64,000 nt of DNA from Dipteronia dyeriana (Eukaryota; Streptophyta; Magnoliopsida; Sapindales; Sapindaceae), in assembly GCA_032871835.1 (NCBI GenBank), contig CM065303.1, positions 58,194,597-58,258,596 of the forward strand. Direction: 5' to 3'. Made by a program: the position numbers and the translations under genes. The notes beneath the pieces are model-generated. The model ran no database searches and was not told the DNA's origin. It worked only from the letters and a program-made list of their open reading frames with translations. Of this stretch, positions 1 through 13,000 are shown in pieces. Positions within the stretch are counted from its first letter, which is position 1. Each line of letters starts with the position of its first letter.

Positions 1-720
1 CAAGAATAATGATCCTTAAAACAACGCCTCACATTAATGACGTGTCTTAATGGCTAACATGTAAATGTAATTTGTCCCTTCATGCGAAATCTCAATGATT
101 GTGACGTTTTGGAATTCTGACGGCTTGATCAGTTCTTTCCACGACACGTGCCCTTCAACCGATCAATTAATCTAGTAGAATTTATGAGAAACGACTTATG
201 GGTCGCCTGATACGCCGCCTACGTCATCAAATCCTTTTTTTTTTCCCTCTTTTTGAGACCCTAGGGTTTCATGTCTTCGACTTTTGAATAGCCTATTTAA
301 ACTGAAAATGAGTTGTTCTTGTTCATTTTTTGCAGACAGAAGCAAATAGCCTAGGGTTTTCCTGCACACAGGATTTTTCATCGAAGTTTTTTCTATTTTC
401 TTCGCATATACTTTAAAGGTCAGTTCCGATGGATCCTGTTTCACGACAACGCCTTTTTGTTATAGCTTTCAAAACGCTTGAGCATGGAGATTTTCAATTG
501 TTTCTTGTATTCGTAGGTTATTAAGGGAAATCCCTCCTGATGAGCCTGGTTTTTTAGACGTTGATGTTTCCGGGCTTTATCCCGATGTTCGTTTAAGTTG
601 TAGTTTTGAATCTTCTTCCAGTTATGAATCTCTCGTTTCTGATCACAGGGTTCCTCTTCGATCTAGGATAGGAAAGTATCAGAGTAACCGCGTGGTTCAC
701 AAGCATGGTTCAAGTAATAA
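1..720. other. Unresolved 5' stretch with a weak coding-like segment
   Basis: No gene is recognised here. On the + strand an ATG at about 429 opens a 36-codon frame (MDPVSRQRLF...). After a possible splice acceptor (ending TTCGTAG near 518) another frame stays open to about 750, rich in Ser, Asp and Arg, before a stop in the hairpin repeat. The codon use looks less AT-biased than the flanks, so this could be the beginning of a truncated gene or of a retroelement gag. No domain can be named, and the join between the two frames is not proven. The first 200 bases show nothing further. Confidence 0.2.
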
Positions 721-860
721 AACCCACCTATATAGAAATATAGGTTGGTAAATCAATAATAGTAACCATTGTAGTAAGAAATTAATCACATTGTAATTCA
801 TTGATAATGATATTCAATTTATAAAATAAAACCAACCTATATAGAAATATAGAATAATAT
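719..860. repeat. Direct repeat pair of a CCTATATAG-AAATATAGG hairpin
   Basis: The motif AACC(A/C)ACCTATATAGAA occurs at about 725 and again at about 831. The first copy continues into ATATAGGTTGG, so it folds as a short hairpin with a stem of about 10 bp and an AGAA loop. The second copy lacks the closing arm. This may be a small insertion footprint next to the solo LTR. Confidence 0.4.
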
Positions 861-920
861 AAATTTAAAATTTTACTAATAGCTATAGCTAAGTAAATTT
901 ATTTATTTTAGAATTAATTT

Positions 921-2163
921 TGTTAACGGGAAATTTGCTCGGGATGAGAAATTCCTATTAACACCCTAGAGACCACTACCACGGAAGTGGTGCCCGGGGT
1001 CAGTACCGTTGATACCTGACCTGTTTTAGAGGTAAATGAGAGGCTGGATTGCAAGGATACAAATGAGAGCTTTTATTATTGATTACTTGCTTTGATATAC
1101 ATATTGCTCTCTCATATGCTCACAGTCTCTCTAGGATCTAGAAAGGTGGTAACTTCGTGCTTGTCGAATAGTGGAAACGAAGGTAGCCGTGTTCTGAACA
1201 TAGAATTTAGGCCTTTCCCTCTTCTTTTCTTTTCTTCTATCTGTCGTTCTTCCTCTATTTTTCGTCTACCTCTACTTCTCATTCTTTTTTTTTGTCTCCC
1301 TTCTGTATGTCATGCTTGGCCCTATTTATATCTGGTCTAAGTAGGTTTGAATTCGGTGATATCCCGCCACGATCCTATGAATCAGTTACCTCCTTATCGG
1401 GCGGGATCCTTTATTTAAAAGTTGTTGACCTCGAGTGAATAGCGGAAACGATGATATTGTTAACAAAAATGAGTTTGTTTCCTTTTAGGAATCAAACTCT
1501 TGACTCGAACGTAAACGGAATGAAAGATATGATCTTGTATGTTATCTCGACATGGCTTTTCATGGAAGTTACCCAGCTAACTGCCTGTCGTCTCATATAG
1601 CGAGGTAGATTCATGCTTCGACTATGTTCTTAGAAGCTCGGGATGGATTTTCCATGATCCTTGGAAGCTTGAGGTGTCCTTGTAGACATTTCTAGGAGGT
1701 AGCCGAGGTAGTGTAATTCTAGACGTGATTCCTCTTTCATGCCCAGCAGGGACAGCGGGCTTCTGGAGAGGTTGGCAGGCTTCTGTCTAAGACTACTGTT
1801 AAGCTTGTCCTCCGAAAGTCTTAACTCGGAGGAAGCCTACTTTGCTTGTCGGGCTTCTCTCGAATGTCTCTTGAGCTTGGAGACCCCTCCTGGCTTTTAC
1901 GAGGTGGTTGAGGAGCTTGACCTCAGGAACCGAGGTTTCCCGATAGGTGGCCTGGAGCCTGGGTTCCAGTGTTCGTGTAAGGGCTCGTCCTGGTTGCGTC
2001 TAGCTTGTTTTCTGATAGTTTTGAAGCCGGACCAGCCTTCCCTGCTCCTGCGGGATAGCTTTATGGTCTATCCGGGCTACATGAACGTCGATTATGAGTT
2101 TTGACTTGTGGCGGTTAAGTGAAAAATTTCTCTTTAACCCCGTACCAAATTTCACTATTAACA
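921..2163 (-). mobile_element. Solo LTR (LTR retrotransposon), minus orientation
   Basis: A 1243-bp unit begins TGTTAACGGG and ends CACTATTAACA on +, giving inverted TGTTAA...TTAACA ends. It is flanked by a perfect 5-bp target duplication AATTT (916-920 and 2164-2168). Read on the minus strand it has a TATA box (ATATAAATAGG, about 1322-1332) followed about 250 bases later by an AATAAAAG poly(A)-type signal (1070-1077), the order expected of U3-R-U5. No internal retroelement sequence or second LTR adjoins it, so it is a solo LTR left by recombination. The 121-codon open frame at 1739-2104 lies wholly inside it and is not treated as a gene. Superfamily is not decided; length and ends fit Ty3-type. 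Confidence 0.82.
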
Positions 2164-2168
2164 AATTT

Positions 2169-2480
2169 ATATATTAGAGTTGTCCTTAATATATTAAAAT
2201 GTAAATATATAACAAATGATAGTTCGGAATATTTTTTTTAGATATTTATAATTTTAAAAAATAAATAACTAATCACCTATATTGAAAACATGTTTTTCGT
2301 TGTTGAGTCACAATTCATCGATCTTAGAGAAAAGCAAACAACATTTAGGGAATCTATACTAATAAATGGACACTTAATTGAGTCAAACACACCAACAAAC
2401 CAACTAATTAATAAAAATTGTCTTTCCAAAAAAAAAAAATAACAGATGTAACAGCTGCTCGCCACCGCTCTTTGGTTCCA
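2169..2480. other. AT-rich spacer, nothing recognised
   Basis: AT-rich sequence between the solo LTR and a pyrimidine-rich segment. No gene or repeat boundary is seen. Confidence 0.5.
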
Positions 2481-3526
2481 TTGCTACTGGTACAAATGCA
2501 AACTCTCTCTTCTCTTCCTTGTCTCTCTGTCTATTTTTAGCTGAAAAAGACTCCTTTAATTTGCTGTTTTTGGGCTCTCTAGATTTGTTTAGAGAGTGAA
2601 AGACCGAATCACCGGACAAAGTGCTTCGCCGCTCGTCGTCTCTATTCCGTTGTATCTCAATACATCACATCAGTATGTATTTGTGTCCCCTTTTGTTGTT
2701 TAGATATGTTTGTGTCGTTTGAATTGGGTATTTGTTGCTCTCGGTCATATGGGTTGATTGTTGTTAGTTTAGATATGTTGATTTGTGTGTTTAATCTTGT
2801 GGGTTCATATTGTTTTGTTTAGTTTGTTAATCCTAATGTTAAATTAGTAGCACTGACTTGAAATTTGTTTGTTTACATATGCTGGTTTATGTGTATAATC
2901 TTCTGGGTTCTTATTGTTTGTTTTAATTGTAATTTTGAATTAAGAGCAATGAATTCAAATGGTTTGAATAGAATTAGATGAGCTTGTTGATTTACAATTA
3001 TCATATCCTCTGATGTTTGCCTGTACTTCTAAAACTTCTGCTTTGCTAATCATGGTGCTAAGATACAGTATATTCATCACTTCAATTTGCAAATTATATG
3101 TCTTTGCTTTCATATTAAGGAAAACCACGGGACTCAATCAGTCAATCGGCTGTCCAGTTCTCAAGCAATGTATGTGTTGTGTTGTCCTATTATACTCTTT
3201 GGATATATGCTAACTGAAATAATTGAGGTGTATAACTTATATCATGTCTCAGTCTGCTTTTGTTTACATTGTTTTTACTGTCTTATCCTGTTTAACATAG
3301 ATCTATTCTAAGTATTGAATGCTTCTTACATTAGCTAGAGATGTAACTGATAAACAAGGCAATTGGATGCTTCATACATGTCCAATTTGAGTGTGTGCCT
3401 GGACAGGAGCTTGTCTGTTTCACTTTGGTTCTGATATCTCAGACAACAGTGATATAGTATGATAGTGCAAATGTCTGTAATTATCCTTTTTAGTTTTGTC
3501 ATATATCTTTAGTAGCTCATGTTCTT

Positions 3527-3740
3527 GCTGCTGTTCCTGTCACTGTCACTATCGTAATTGTCATTATTTTTATTGATCTTATTCATATTCGATCCAAAAA
3601 TTAACCCATCCAATAAACGGCCACCCCTTACTTTAAGGAATTGTTTGATTAAACCTAAATTAAGGAGCTGTTCCTGTCACTGTCACTATCCTAAATTAAC
3701 CCATCCAATAAACTGTCACTGTCACTATCCTAAGGAGTTG
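3527..3740. repeat. Short dispersed-tandem duplication (TGTCACTGTCACTATC)
   Basis: The motif TGTCACTGTCACTATC appears at about 3538, 3676 and 3714. It is twice followed by CTAA, and nearby pieces (TTGTTTGATTAAACCT, ACCCATCCAATAAAC) are also duplicated. This looks like local replication-slippage duplication rather than a named transposon. Confidence 0.5.
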
Positions 3741-4538
3741 TTTGATTAAACCTTGAAAACTCTTTTAAAAGAAGTAATCAATTCATGCTTCTCTTGGCAA
3801 ACCTTACACGAAAACGAGGGAAGTCATTTCCCTTTAATTAAACTTTTGTATTTACACTTTTATCATTTTACTAATGAATTAAAAAAAATTGAAAATTTCA
3901 CACATAGCAAAACAACTCTTAAATACATCGATCGTCTAAATAGCAACTAAAAATTATGGACTTGTTCATTTTCTTTTCCTGTCAAAAGCTAAAAACAAAG
4001 ACTATAGTAAATAGATCGTAAGAATTCAGATATTTTTCTTATCTAAATATATTTACCAGATCATAATTAGTACTTGTGACCCCTTATTAATAAGAACAAG
4101 AATAAAAATAAAATTCAACTTAAACGTTTAAAGTTAATAATGTTAATGTGTTACAAGTAACAACATTTTTTAAAGTTTAACAAGAGTTCATATCAATAGA
4201 GGATCTTGACACAAGACAATTTGCAATGAAAGAAATGTATGAAACAATATTCTTAGGAAAAGATGGGTAAGTGCTGATTCCTGACTAGATCTACTTATTT
4301 GAAATTTGTATGAGTATATTTAAAGCTCAAGTTTGGTTATTCAAAGAAAAATAAAAGTAAATCCTTTTCACTTATAGCTAATAAAAGTTATATCACAAGA
4401 TAGTTTAAAATCTTATTAAGAATCCGTATTAGTAGAATTCTGATAAACGGATAGATTATATACTGTTGAAGATGTAAAGAAAACTCCACAAAACATAATC
4501 CATAATAATGAAATGCTATTATAAAAAAATAGGTCATG

Positions 4539-4567
4539 TTAACATGTGCCTTTAAGGCACATGTTAA
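4539..4567. repeat. Perfect 29-bp palindrome
   Basis: Two 14-base arms (TTAACATGTGCCTT and its exact reverse complement) are separated by a single T. No flanking duplication or larger element was recognised around it. Confidence 0.85.
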
Positions 4568-5524
4568 TGACGCAAAAGTTAAATAAACAATTCATATTTA
4601 ATCTTCCAAATCAATCAATGCACAACGTCCTGTGTTTTGAAAGAATGAATATATAACTCTTTTATTCATTTTTTCAATTCTACATGTTAACATTTCCAAG
4701 AAATATATAGGAATATTGGTGCACAGGTTCATGCACTATTTTCTCATTTGTTGGTAACATTCTATGTGAAACCAACCAGGTGGAGATGAATGTTGTATTC
4801 ACTTTCCTTAAAAATAGACAGACATGTCGTCTAAGAGACAGATTTAAGAACCCGTACGGCAGTCATGTGAGATGTTGAAAAGTTTATGAACATCTCATAA
4901 AATTTAAACAATTTAACCAATTTAATTCTGTATTCAAGGAGGCAACAAACTTTGTTATGTGTTCATTTATCTATGCACAGTAGACAACCATTGGTTGGAA
5001 AAATACTGATGCTTGTTTGGTCAATACACAAACAGTTCTTTTAGTTGTCTATGCAGATTCATTTACATTTAGCTGTATCAAGAATTGTAGCTGATATCAC
5101 TCATCTAAGTGACAGAGACAAGCAAAGGGAGATGGACATGGAAATAGAGAAATCGTATCCAATTTTAGGAGGGCCAGAGTCAGGAGTTTGGAAAAAATAA
5201 ATAAATAAGCAAGGCAATGTAAAAAAAAAAAATGCTACAGGCTGAAACAAGAATTAAATACTAATTTGACCATATAAGGTCTTAATGAAATCTTGAACAC
5301 TAAGAAGTAGGTGCAGCGACTCAAAGAGAACGTCTAACATATAGTAGGTATTTGAATAATAATATGAAACCCATTCTCAGCTAATCTTTAAAGAAAAATC
5401 TACAAGCCCTGATATTATTTTATTCTTTTTTGTCCTCAATTGAGTTTGACTCTTTTAATTCAGAAAATTGAACTAGATCAATTTTTTATTTTTTATTTTT
5501 TTTGGTTTTTTCAAGTTGACTCCA

Positions 5525-8500
5525 ATGGATGCAACTTCAATCTCCGGAGTACTTCCCCACACCAAGCTTCCCAAATTCCATCAAAATTTCGCAAGGTAGG
5601 CCTTGTCTTTTCTTTTCTTTTCTTTCTAATTTATTGTTTGCTCTGGGATTTGTATTTTTGTTTTCATTTTGTTTGATGCAGGAAGACTTCTCAATTTGTC
5701 TGTTTAAATTATAACCCATTTGATCATTCTACTAAATATCAATACTGTTGTGCCCCGATTGCCAATATTTGGGTATTTGGGTTATTCTTGTGAAAACTTA
5801 TTGTTGATAATTTTTTTGAGTGCAATTGGTTTTGTAATAGTATATTCTGCTATAACAGTGCTTAGGAGTTTTAGTTGTTTTGTTGGTATATGTTAGTTGA
5901 TGCCACCCATTTTTGGTATTGTTAGATTGTTAAATTGTATTACTGAGTCACGTTTACAAGATAATTTCCCAAACCGATGACAGTGGAGTATGCTCAATGA
6001 ATTTACTATAAGTTGTTTATCAGAATCTCGTTGGATGTTAAAATATACAAAATTGAGGATTTAATTAAATTCTTTGATTCATAGGTCCTATGCTCGAGGC
6101 AGACCTCTGACGTTCGTATCTTGCCATTCGTTGGAGGGGTTACATGGTCTCTATACTCCATCATCTCAAGCTCTTGCTTTTTTTAGCTCAAACTCAACTA
6201 GTAAAAGAACTAGTGTTCCTTGGGGATCATATGTTTGCTGTCCTGTTCACAAGAGAAATGAAGTAGGGAAATCATTTTGTGCTGTGGGAGTAGGCATATT
6301 TGGGGAAAATGTTGTCGAACATCAATCTGATTCGCATACCATGGAAGATAAGGTCGGGGTGCTGATTTTGAATCTGGGAGGGCCAGAGACGCTTCATGAT
6401 GTTCAGCCATTTTTGTTCAATTTGTTTGCAGATCCAGTATGTCAGTCTCTTTCTTTATGCTTGCCCACCTTCATGTCCTTTGTTTTATGTGACATTTGTA
6501 ATTATTAGTGTTATACTAAAGATATTTTTATACTGATGCAGGACATTATACGTCTCCCCAGGCTGTTTCAGTTTCTCCAGAGTCCCTTGGCAAAATTAAT
6601 TTCGGTGTTGCGGGCTCCCAAAAGTAAAGAAGGATATGCCTCCATTGGAGGCGGCTCTCCTTTGCGTAGAATAACAAATGAGCAGGTCAAAAATATTTCT
6701 TTTTGTGCATGGGCATTTGATCTGTCTTTTGTAAATATCGAATTGTCTTTTTGAACCTGTGCTCTTCTTTTTGAAGAATGATTATTTTGGTCTGGTTTTG
6801 TTGGGATATGAAAACTTAGTGTTGGTAAAATTGCTGCAGGCTGATGCACTTAAAATGTCTCTTAAAGCTAAGAATATGAATGCAAATGTCTATGTTGGAA
6901 TGCGGTATTGGTACCCATTCATTGAAGAGGCAGTTCAGCAGGTAGGTGTTGCACATTTTTCATTGTTTGTTCAATTGTTTCTTATTGAGCACTGCAGCGT
7001 GAGTTTGATTACATTTTTTAAACTTGACATTTTACCAGTTAATAATGATGTCGAATTGTCATGTGGTCCAGTGAGCTCTAGCTCTTCTGTTCTAGGCGAA
7101 GCAAGTGGCCATATGGTTAAGAGTTAAGACCTTTATATTAAGTAGAAGGGGAGTGAGAGGATTGGCAATTTTTGCCTGTTCCTTTGATATTTGCATTTTT
7201 AAATGACTGGAATTTTGGTGTTTGATGTTATTATTGTTACTTTGTTAGCCATTGTGTATTTGTGTTTTAATAGCTACATAACAGTAACGTGTCCCATTTA
7301 TGTTAAAATTGTTAAGTCCATTTAGTTAAAATATTTTTATCAAATGTGGCAGATTAAGAGGGACAAAATTACAAGGCTTGTTGTGCTGCCACTTTATCCT
7401 CAGTTCTCTATATCTACTACTGGGTCAAGCATCCGTGTTCTTCAGAGTATATTTAGGTGGTGTTTTTGTCTCAGCTTTTATTCTTCAGTTCCTCAATAGT
7501 AATAGATAAGTTTTTCCTACTTAATAGGCTATTTTGATTGTGGTTAATGTATCAGGGAAGATGCATATCTATCGAGGCTTCCAGTTTCCATTATACAGTC
7601 CTGGTATCAGCGAGAAGGATATGTTACGTCTATGGCTGACTTGATTCAGAAAGAACTGGAGAAATTTGCAAAGCCTGAGGAGGTAGGTTTAGTTACTGCA
7701 TATACTTGTTCTACATGTACTTTTAAATCAGAAAGTCATTAATTTGTATTTGACATTTGAATTGTGGTCGTTTTATGAGATTATATCTTAACAAATTTGT
7801 TTACATGTATGTGGAACTTAAGGTTATGATATTCTTCACTGCCCACGGAGTACCAGTCAGTTATGTTAAGGATGCTGGTGATCCCTACAAAGATCAGATG
7901 GAAAAGTGCATCTACCTTATCATACAGAAGTTGAAGGATAGAGGAATCGACAATGATCATAAACTTGCTTACCAGGTTTGATTGTAAAGCCTAATTTCAT
8001 AAATCCAACACTCAATGACTGTTGACAGTAACTGACTGGTACTTTTTTTCTTTATATTTCTCTAATTTCGGTCAGAGTCGAGTTGGGCCTGTGGAATGGC
8101 TGAAGCCATACACAGATGAAGTCCTTGTTGAGCTTGGCCAGAAAGGTGTGAAGAGTCTCCTAGCTGTTCCAGTGAGGTAACATGACAAGTTACGGAAGTA
8201 ACAATTTTGATTGGTTTAGTGCTATCGATAAGAGCATTAAAATGGTATTCGATAGATTAAATTAATTGTCTCCTTAATTTAAGCTTTGTGAGCGAGCACA
8301 TTGAGACTCTTGAAGAAATTGACATGGAGTACAAACAGTTGGCTCTTGAATCCGGCATTGAAAACTGGGGACGTGTACCTACTTTAAATTGTACCTCTTC
8401 TTTCATCACAGACTTGGCAGATGCAGTAATAGAAGCCTTACCTTCAGCTTCAGCAACAACCTTTTCTACCCCAAGGAGTTTCTCAGAAGTCATTGATCAT

Positions 8501-8605
8501 GTCCCTGTGAGATACGCTATGAAGGTCTTTTTTGGTTCGATCTTAGCGTTTGTTTTACTTTTCTCGCCCAGAATGATACTTGCACTCAAGAATCATCTCT
8601 TCTAA
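5525..8605 (+). CDS. FC1: Ferrochelatase, chloroplast-targeted, FC1 type (491 aa, 9 exons)
   Basis: Inserts ferrous iron into protoporphyrin IX, the last step of haem synthesis. Exons: 5525-5595, 6085-6436, 6542-6685, 6840-6941, 7353-7456, 7556-7682, 7823-7975, 8076-8176, 8284-8605; all introns are GT-AG and phases agree. Residues 1-109 form a Ser- and Arg-rich transit-like leader. The catalytic core starts near residue 110 with [14 protein letters not shown], followed by [33 protein letters not shown] and the active-site AHGVPVSYV (His308), then the [12 protein letters not shown] and [11 protein letters not shown] motifs (from 388). The C-terminus (460-491) is a single hydrophobic segment and lacks the LHC-like WNGRAAM motif of the FC2 type, so this is the FC1 form. 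Length fits the family and no break is seen. The start was chosen because it opens the exon after a strong splice acceptor. Confidence 0.96.
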
Positions 8606-10097
8606 AGGTGATCGAAATCAGTATGCAGTACTAAGGTAGAGATTTTGATACATCTGAAGTTCCATAGAATTAAAGGGTCGAAGTTCAAACACAAGAAGGA
8701 ATTTGTTGTTTTTGTAGGGATTTTACCTTTTTTTTATACATCATGCTTATACATAACAAAGGTGGTTGGTTTATGTAACTTTTTGTAGTTGGGGAATAGT
8801 ATTGATGAGTAAATTTACTCCAGTTTTCAGTTGCTGTGGTAGTGAAATATACATGAAAATAATCCAAGTAAAGAGTGTTTCTTATGACGTTTAGAAGTGT
8901 TGGTGTAAAAAAAACCGGACTAAGTTCTTATGTTATAGTTGTTTCATTAAGCCTATTCTACAAAACCCACAATTCTACAGCAGCTTAATTTGTTTTTTTT
9001 TTTTCATTTCTGTTGTCAAATGATATATTATTTTTAATGTAATCCAAAGTAGATATTGTTAGATGACTCAATCGGTCTATCCCCAGTCTTGGGATATAAC
9101 CATTCATCACTCTTTGTCATGTGGATGATTGGTTTCACTTTGGGCATCCATCATAACTCATAAGGGTTCTTCTTTATCCATCTCTACGTGGAATAATTTT
9201 GAATTTTTTGGGTTCTATTTTGTGTTTTTTCCACGAAACAATTTTGTAACTTCTGTGGAAAATGAAATAAATTTAGTTTCTTGTTATCTGTATTTGGTTA
9301 CGGTGTTTGGAATGATTTTCTTGGTTAGAAACTTTCTTGATACTTTGAGTATCTGTACCAGAGATTAATTGAAAAATGAATAGAACTTTTGGGTCAAAAG
9401 AATGAAGCCCTCATTTTTATTGCAATGTAAATCAAATCATGTTCACTTCATATTTACTATTTTAAAAAGATAAGGTTGGACGGATGGTAAATCCCATAAA
9501 TCTGCACGAAGAGATTGTATGTTTGAGTCATTACCCTTTTTAAAAGAACCCTGAATTTATAAAACAGTGTAATATTTCAAAAAAAAATTCAAAAAAATTC
9601 ACATTAATATTTCTTTCAAGAAAAAAAATTACATTAAGGTCGTTAAACTAATAATGAAATTTCATATTGTGCCTGCTTTAAACTAGTTTTTTTTTTTTTT
9701 AATAATTTCGGAGTGTGCAGGCATGTAGCTATGTAAGTGTAACCAAATGAGATGCATAAAAATGAATATAGGAGAAGGAGTACACCCCATTAAAGATTGT
9801 TTTTTTTTTATAATATAAAAAAATTAATATATAAACCCTTTAAAAAAAGTATATATATATATATATATATAATTATAACCTACTTAATACAAACAAAATA
9901 TATATTATTTCTTTAATTCTATTGAATTATATTCTAAAAAATAAATTAGAAGTTTTGTAAAAACAAAATAAATTAGAAGATTTTCAAAACTATTTAAGGA
10001 AGGGCGTGTCTGTGTCTCAATACCCACCCGTATTGCGTATCTGACACCCGTTGCCAGCCACCAAGCGGGGCCTTGGGACTTGAGAGATAGCATTACC
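8606..10097. other. Intergenic: ferrochelatase 3' region and SET-gene upstream region
   Basis: It holds the 3' UTR of the ferrochelatase, a SINE-like remnant (9478-9565), several poly-T/poly-A runs and a (TA)n run at about 9850-9871. A CTATTTAAGG sequence near 9990 is a possible TATA element for the next gene. No other gene is seen. Confidence 0.5.
9478..9565 (+). repeat. SINE-like remnant (B-box-like motif plus shared tail)
   Basis: It contains GAGATTGTATGTTTGAGTC followed by CCCTTT...AAAA...CCCTGAATTTATA. The same order of motifs recurs at 29925-30005. The GTTTGAGTC/GTTTGAATC part resembles a pol III B box, as in tRNA-derived SINEs. No A box or target duplication was found, so the assignment is tentative. 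Confidence 0.35.
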
Positions 10098-13000
10098 ATG
10101 GCAGCTTCAAAGATGTTACTCTCCTCGCTAACCCAAATCAGCCCCATAAAGTGCGCTGCCTCTTACCATTCACGAATAGTCCCACACCCACCAGACTTGC
10201 TCAAGTGGGTCAAGACGGAAGGCGGCTTCGTGCACCAGGCGCTCAAGATATCACCACAACAACAGGATGACACCTTGGGTCTTGGATTGGTCGCCTCTCA
10301 GGATATTCCAAAAGGGTCTCTCCTTATTTCTCTTCCTCATCATATCCCATTGAAGTTCGAAGCAGATGATGCTGATTCTGTTTTGCTCAATTTGGCCCGC
10401 CAAGTTCCTGGTATTTGTTCTTGTTTCGTTCTAAATTTAGCTAATATTCGTCCTTGTTTCAATTACATTGTTGTAGATACAAGCTTGTTTGATAGTTTGG
10501 ATTGTGTCATACTGCCATTGTTTTTGTTTAATGGTCTAATAGAAACTTTATTATTAAAAAAATACTAATACTTGGTGCTTGATTGGGATTGGTGATATTG
10601 CCATGAATGCGTTTGTTTTTCGGCTTGCTATGTGTTAATGCTTTTTTGAGAATTGATGTGCATTTGTGCACTTTTTGGTTGTAGAAGAAGTATCTAGTTT
10701 GAAATTCTCGGCAAGTGCTCATGATATCAAGGATGTCTTCACATGATAATGCTAGAACTTTAACCATTTTTCATCAATTGTCATATTTAATGTACAAATG
10801 TTTAAAGTGGGTACTCAACTAGTGATTTATGGGATAACAGAGGTTGAGCTCATCTGTGGTAGCTTTCATGGTGTTAACTTATGCTACAATTGTATTGTCT
10901 TTATAAGTAGAGTGCTTAAGTTGTTAGTTTAGTTTTTGATGGTTTACATAACATTCAGGAGATGTATAGACTAAGTTGTTTCAGTATTCCCGAATAATCG
11001 GGTATTAACAATTGAAATTCTAGAGCTCTTTGACAGGCAGTTGAATCATTTAAAACTATAATTTAGAGAATCAGATCTATGTGAAGGTCTATTGAGTCAG
11101 CAGAGTTACGGTGATTGGTTGCATCTGCTTTATCTGTGTGTGATCTTGTCACAGGTTGTTTTGAAATGTCATGGTAAGGTATTGGGGAGTGATGGGAAAG
11201 ATGGTTGAGTAAAGGAAAGGAAAGAAAAATTAGAGAATCTTTTCTTGCTTGTATGTTTCTGTTATGTGGAATGGTCCAAAAATGGAACTCTGTTGTGTTT
11301 GTGTTTGTGTTATGTGTGAAATTTATAGTAAAGACAAGTGGAGAAAGAATATACTTGTACGATAATAAGGCTTAAACAGGTGTCAAATTGTTTAGGTCAA
11401 TGTATTTATTGAATATCCCCGCTCTCTATAGGGATCAAGTTCTCTTGCTACGAGCAGCTGCATCATAAGGTAGAGCATGCCTATTTAAGATTGTTAAGTT
11501 CATGAGAATTTTTTTTGTCAAACTAATTGTTTTGTACAAATCTTGTGAGTTTTGAGCAAGAAGAACTCTGCCTGTATGATATCAAATAAATTTACTTTAC
11601 TCAGTATAGGTTGGTAACTTTGAGTTTTGTAAATTAGGCTGTTTAGAGTTTTTAATATGAGTAAAGGACACTGTGGGAGCATTTGGCAGAGGAACTATGG
11701 GCAATGAAATTGGGATTGAAGCTTCTGCAAGAAAGAGCAAAGGTTGGAAGTTTCTGGTGGCCTTATATCAGCAATCTCCCAGAAACTTACAGTGCACCCA
11801 TCTTCTTTCAGGGGGAGGACATTAAGAATTTGCAATATGCCCCTCTTCTTTACCAGGTATTGACACTACACTAAGAACATTTGTAATTATTTTTTTTCCT
11901 TTAAAATTACTGCAAAAAGCTCATGTTTTGTTCCCATTGTGGATGATCCTAATCAGGCTAGTTGAAGGGTATACTTAACTCTTGTTTAGATTTCTAAAAT
12001 TAAATAGCCCTTGATTTGCAATTAGCTTCAAAGGTAATAGTGATTTGTTTTGCTCTTAAACCAGGTAAACAAACGGTGCCGTTTTCTTCTTGATTTTGAC
12101 CAAGCCGTCAGACGTAATCTTGAAAGTCTGAAACCAAATGATCACCCTTTTGGGGGCCAAGAAGTAGATGCGTCGTCTCTTGGATGGGTGATGTCAGCTG
12201 TCTCGTCCAGGGCATTTCGTTTGTACGGAAAAATGACTGCAGACGGGACTCGCAATAACGTCCCTATGATGCTTCCTCTCATCGATATGTGTAACCATAG
12301 CTTCAAACCCAATGCTCAAATTCTGCAGGAAGAAGATAAAGAAAATGATAAGTCACAAATAAAGGCAGGTTCTCTAATTTGTTTCTTATATTCTTCAATC
12401 TCTCTGTTATTTCAGAAAGAAAGTTTCCCATTTTCCTTATCAAAACTTACACAACATGATCACCATCTCTCTCGCTAATAGGTTGTAGCAGAAACAGATA
12501 TCAAACAAGATAATCCTCTGCTTCTTAATTATGGGTGCTTAAGCAACGATTTTTTCCTACTGGACTATGGATTTGTTGTTCCTTCAAATCCTTACGACAC
12601 CATTGAACTCAAATATGATGGAGCACTTCTAGATGCTGCAAGTATGGCAGCTGGGATTTCTCAGCCAAACTTCTCTTCACCAGCTGCATGGCAGCAGCAA
12701 ATTTTATCCCAGCTAAACTTAGCTGGAGAAGCTCCTATTCTCAAGGTTTCTACTCATCTTTATCTTGTTAAATTATTTCCTTTTCTCTTAAGTTGCTTTT
12801 AACAAATTGAATGGCTCTCATTCTTGTTTTTGTTCTCTACGTATGATGCCATTTTTTATTTTGTTTTCTTCTGTGCTCTCCCAACTTATGGCAAGATACT
12901 TTGTTTTCAGTAGGGGTGTTTTTTTTTTTTTTTTTGGCTTAGCAAATGAGAAACAGCTTCTTTTTTTTTTTTGGATAAACAGCTTCTTTATGTTTAGTAG

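Larger units (their letters stand above)
2481..5515 (+). other. Possible untranslated leader exon and long leader intron of the ferrochelatase gene
   Basis: A CT-rich stretch from about 2490 ends at a good donor (CATCA|GTATGT, intron from 2673). T-rich, intron-like sequence follows up to a strong acceptor (poly-T then TTTTTTCAAG, ending 5515) only 9 bases before the ferrochelatase ATG. This would give a non-coding first exon ending at 2672 and a leader intron of about 2.8 kb. The acceptor is convincing; the donor partner is inferred and could lie elsewhere, for example beside the short exon-like segment near 3120-3170. The stretch also contains a short repeat cluster at 3527-3740 and a palindrome at 4539-4567. 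Confidence 0.35.

Noticed and set aside
1739..2104. 121-codon open frame as a gene
   Set aside because: It lies wholly inside a solo LTR with a perfect target duplication and has no recognisable domain.
5525..8605. Ferrochelatase of the FC2 type
   Set aside because: The C-terminus is a plain hydrophobic segment and lacks the LHC-like Trp-Asn-Gly-Arg-Ala motif of FC2; motif wording in the core also follows FC1.
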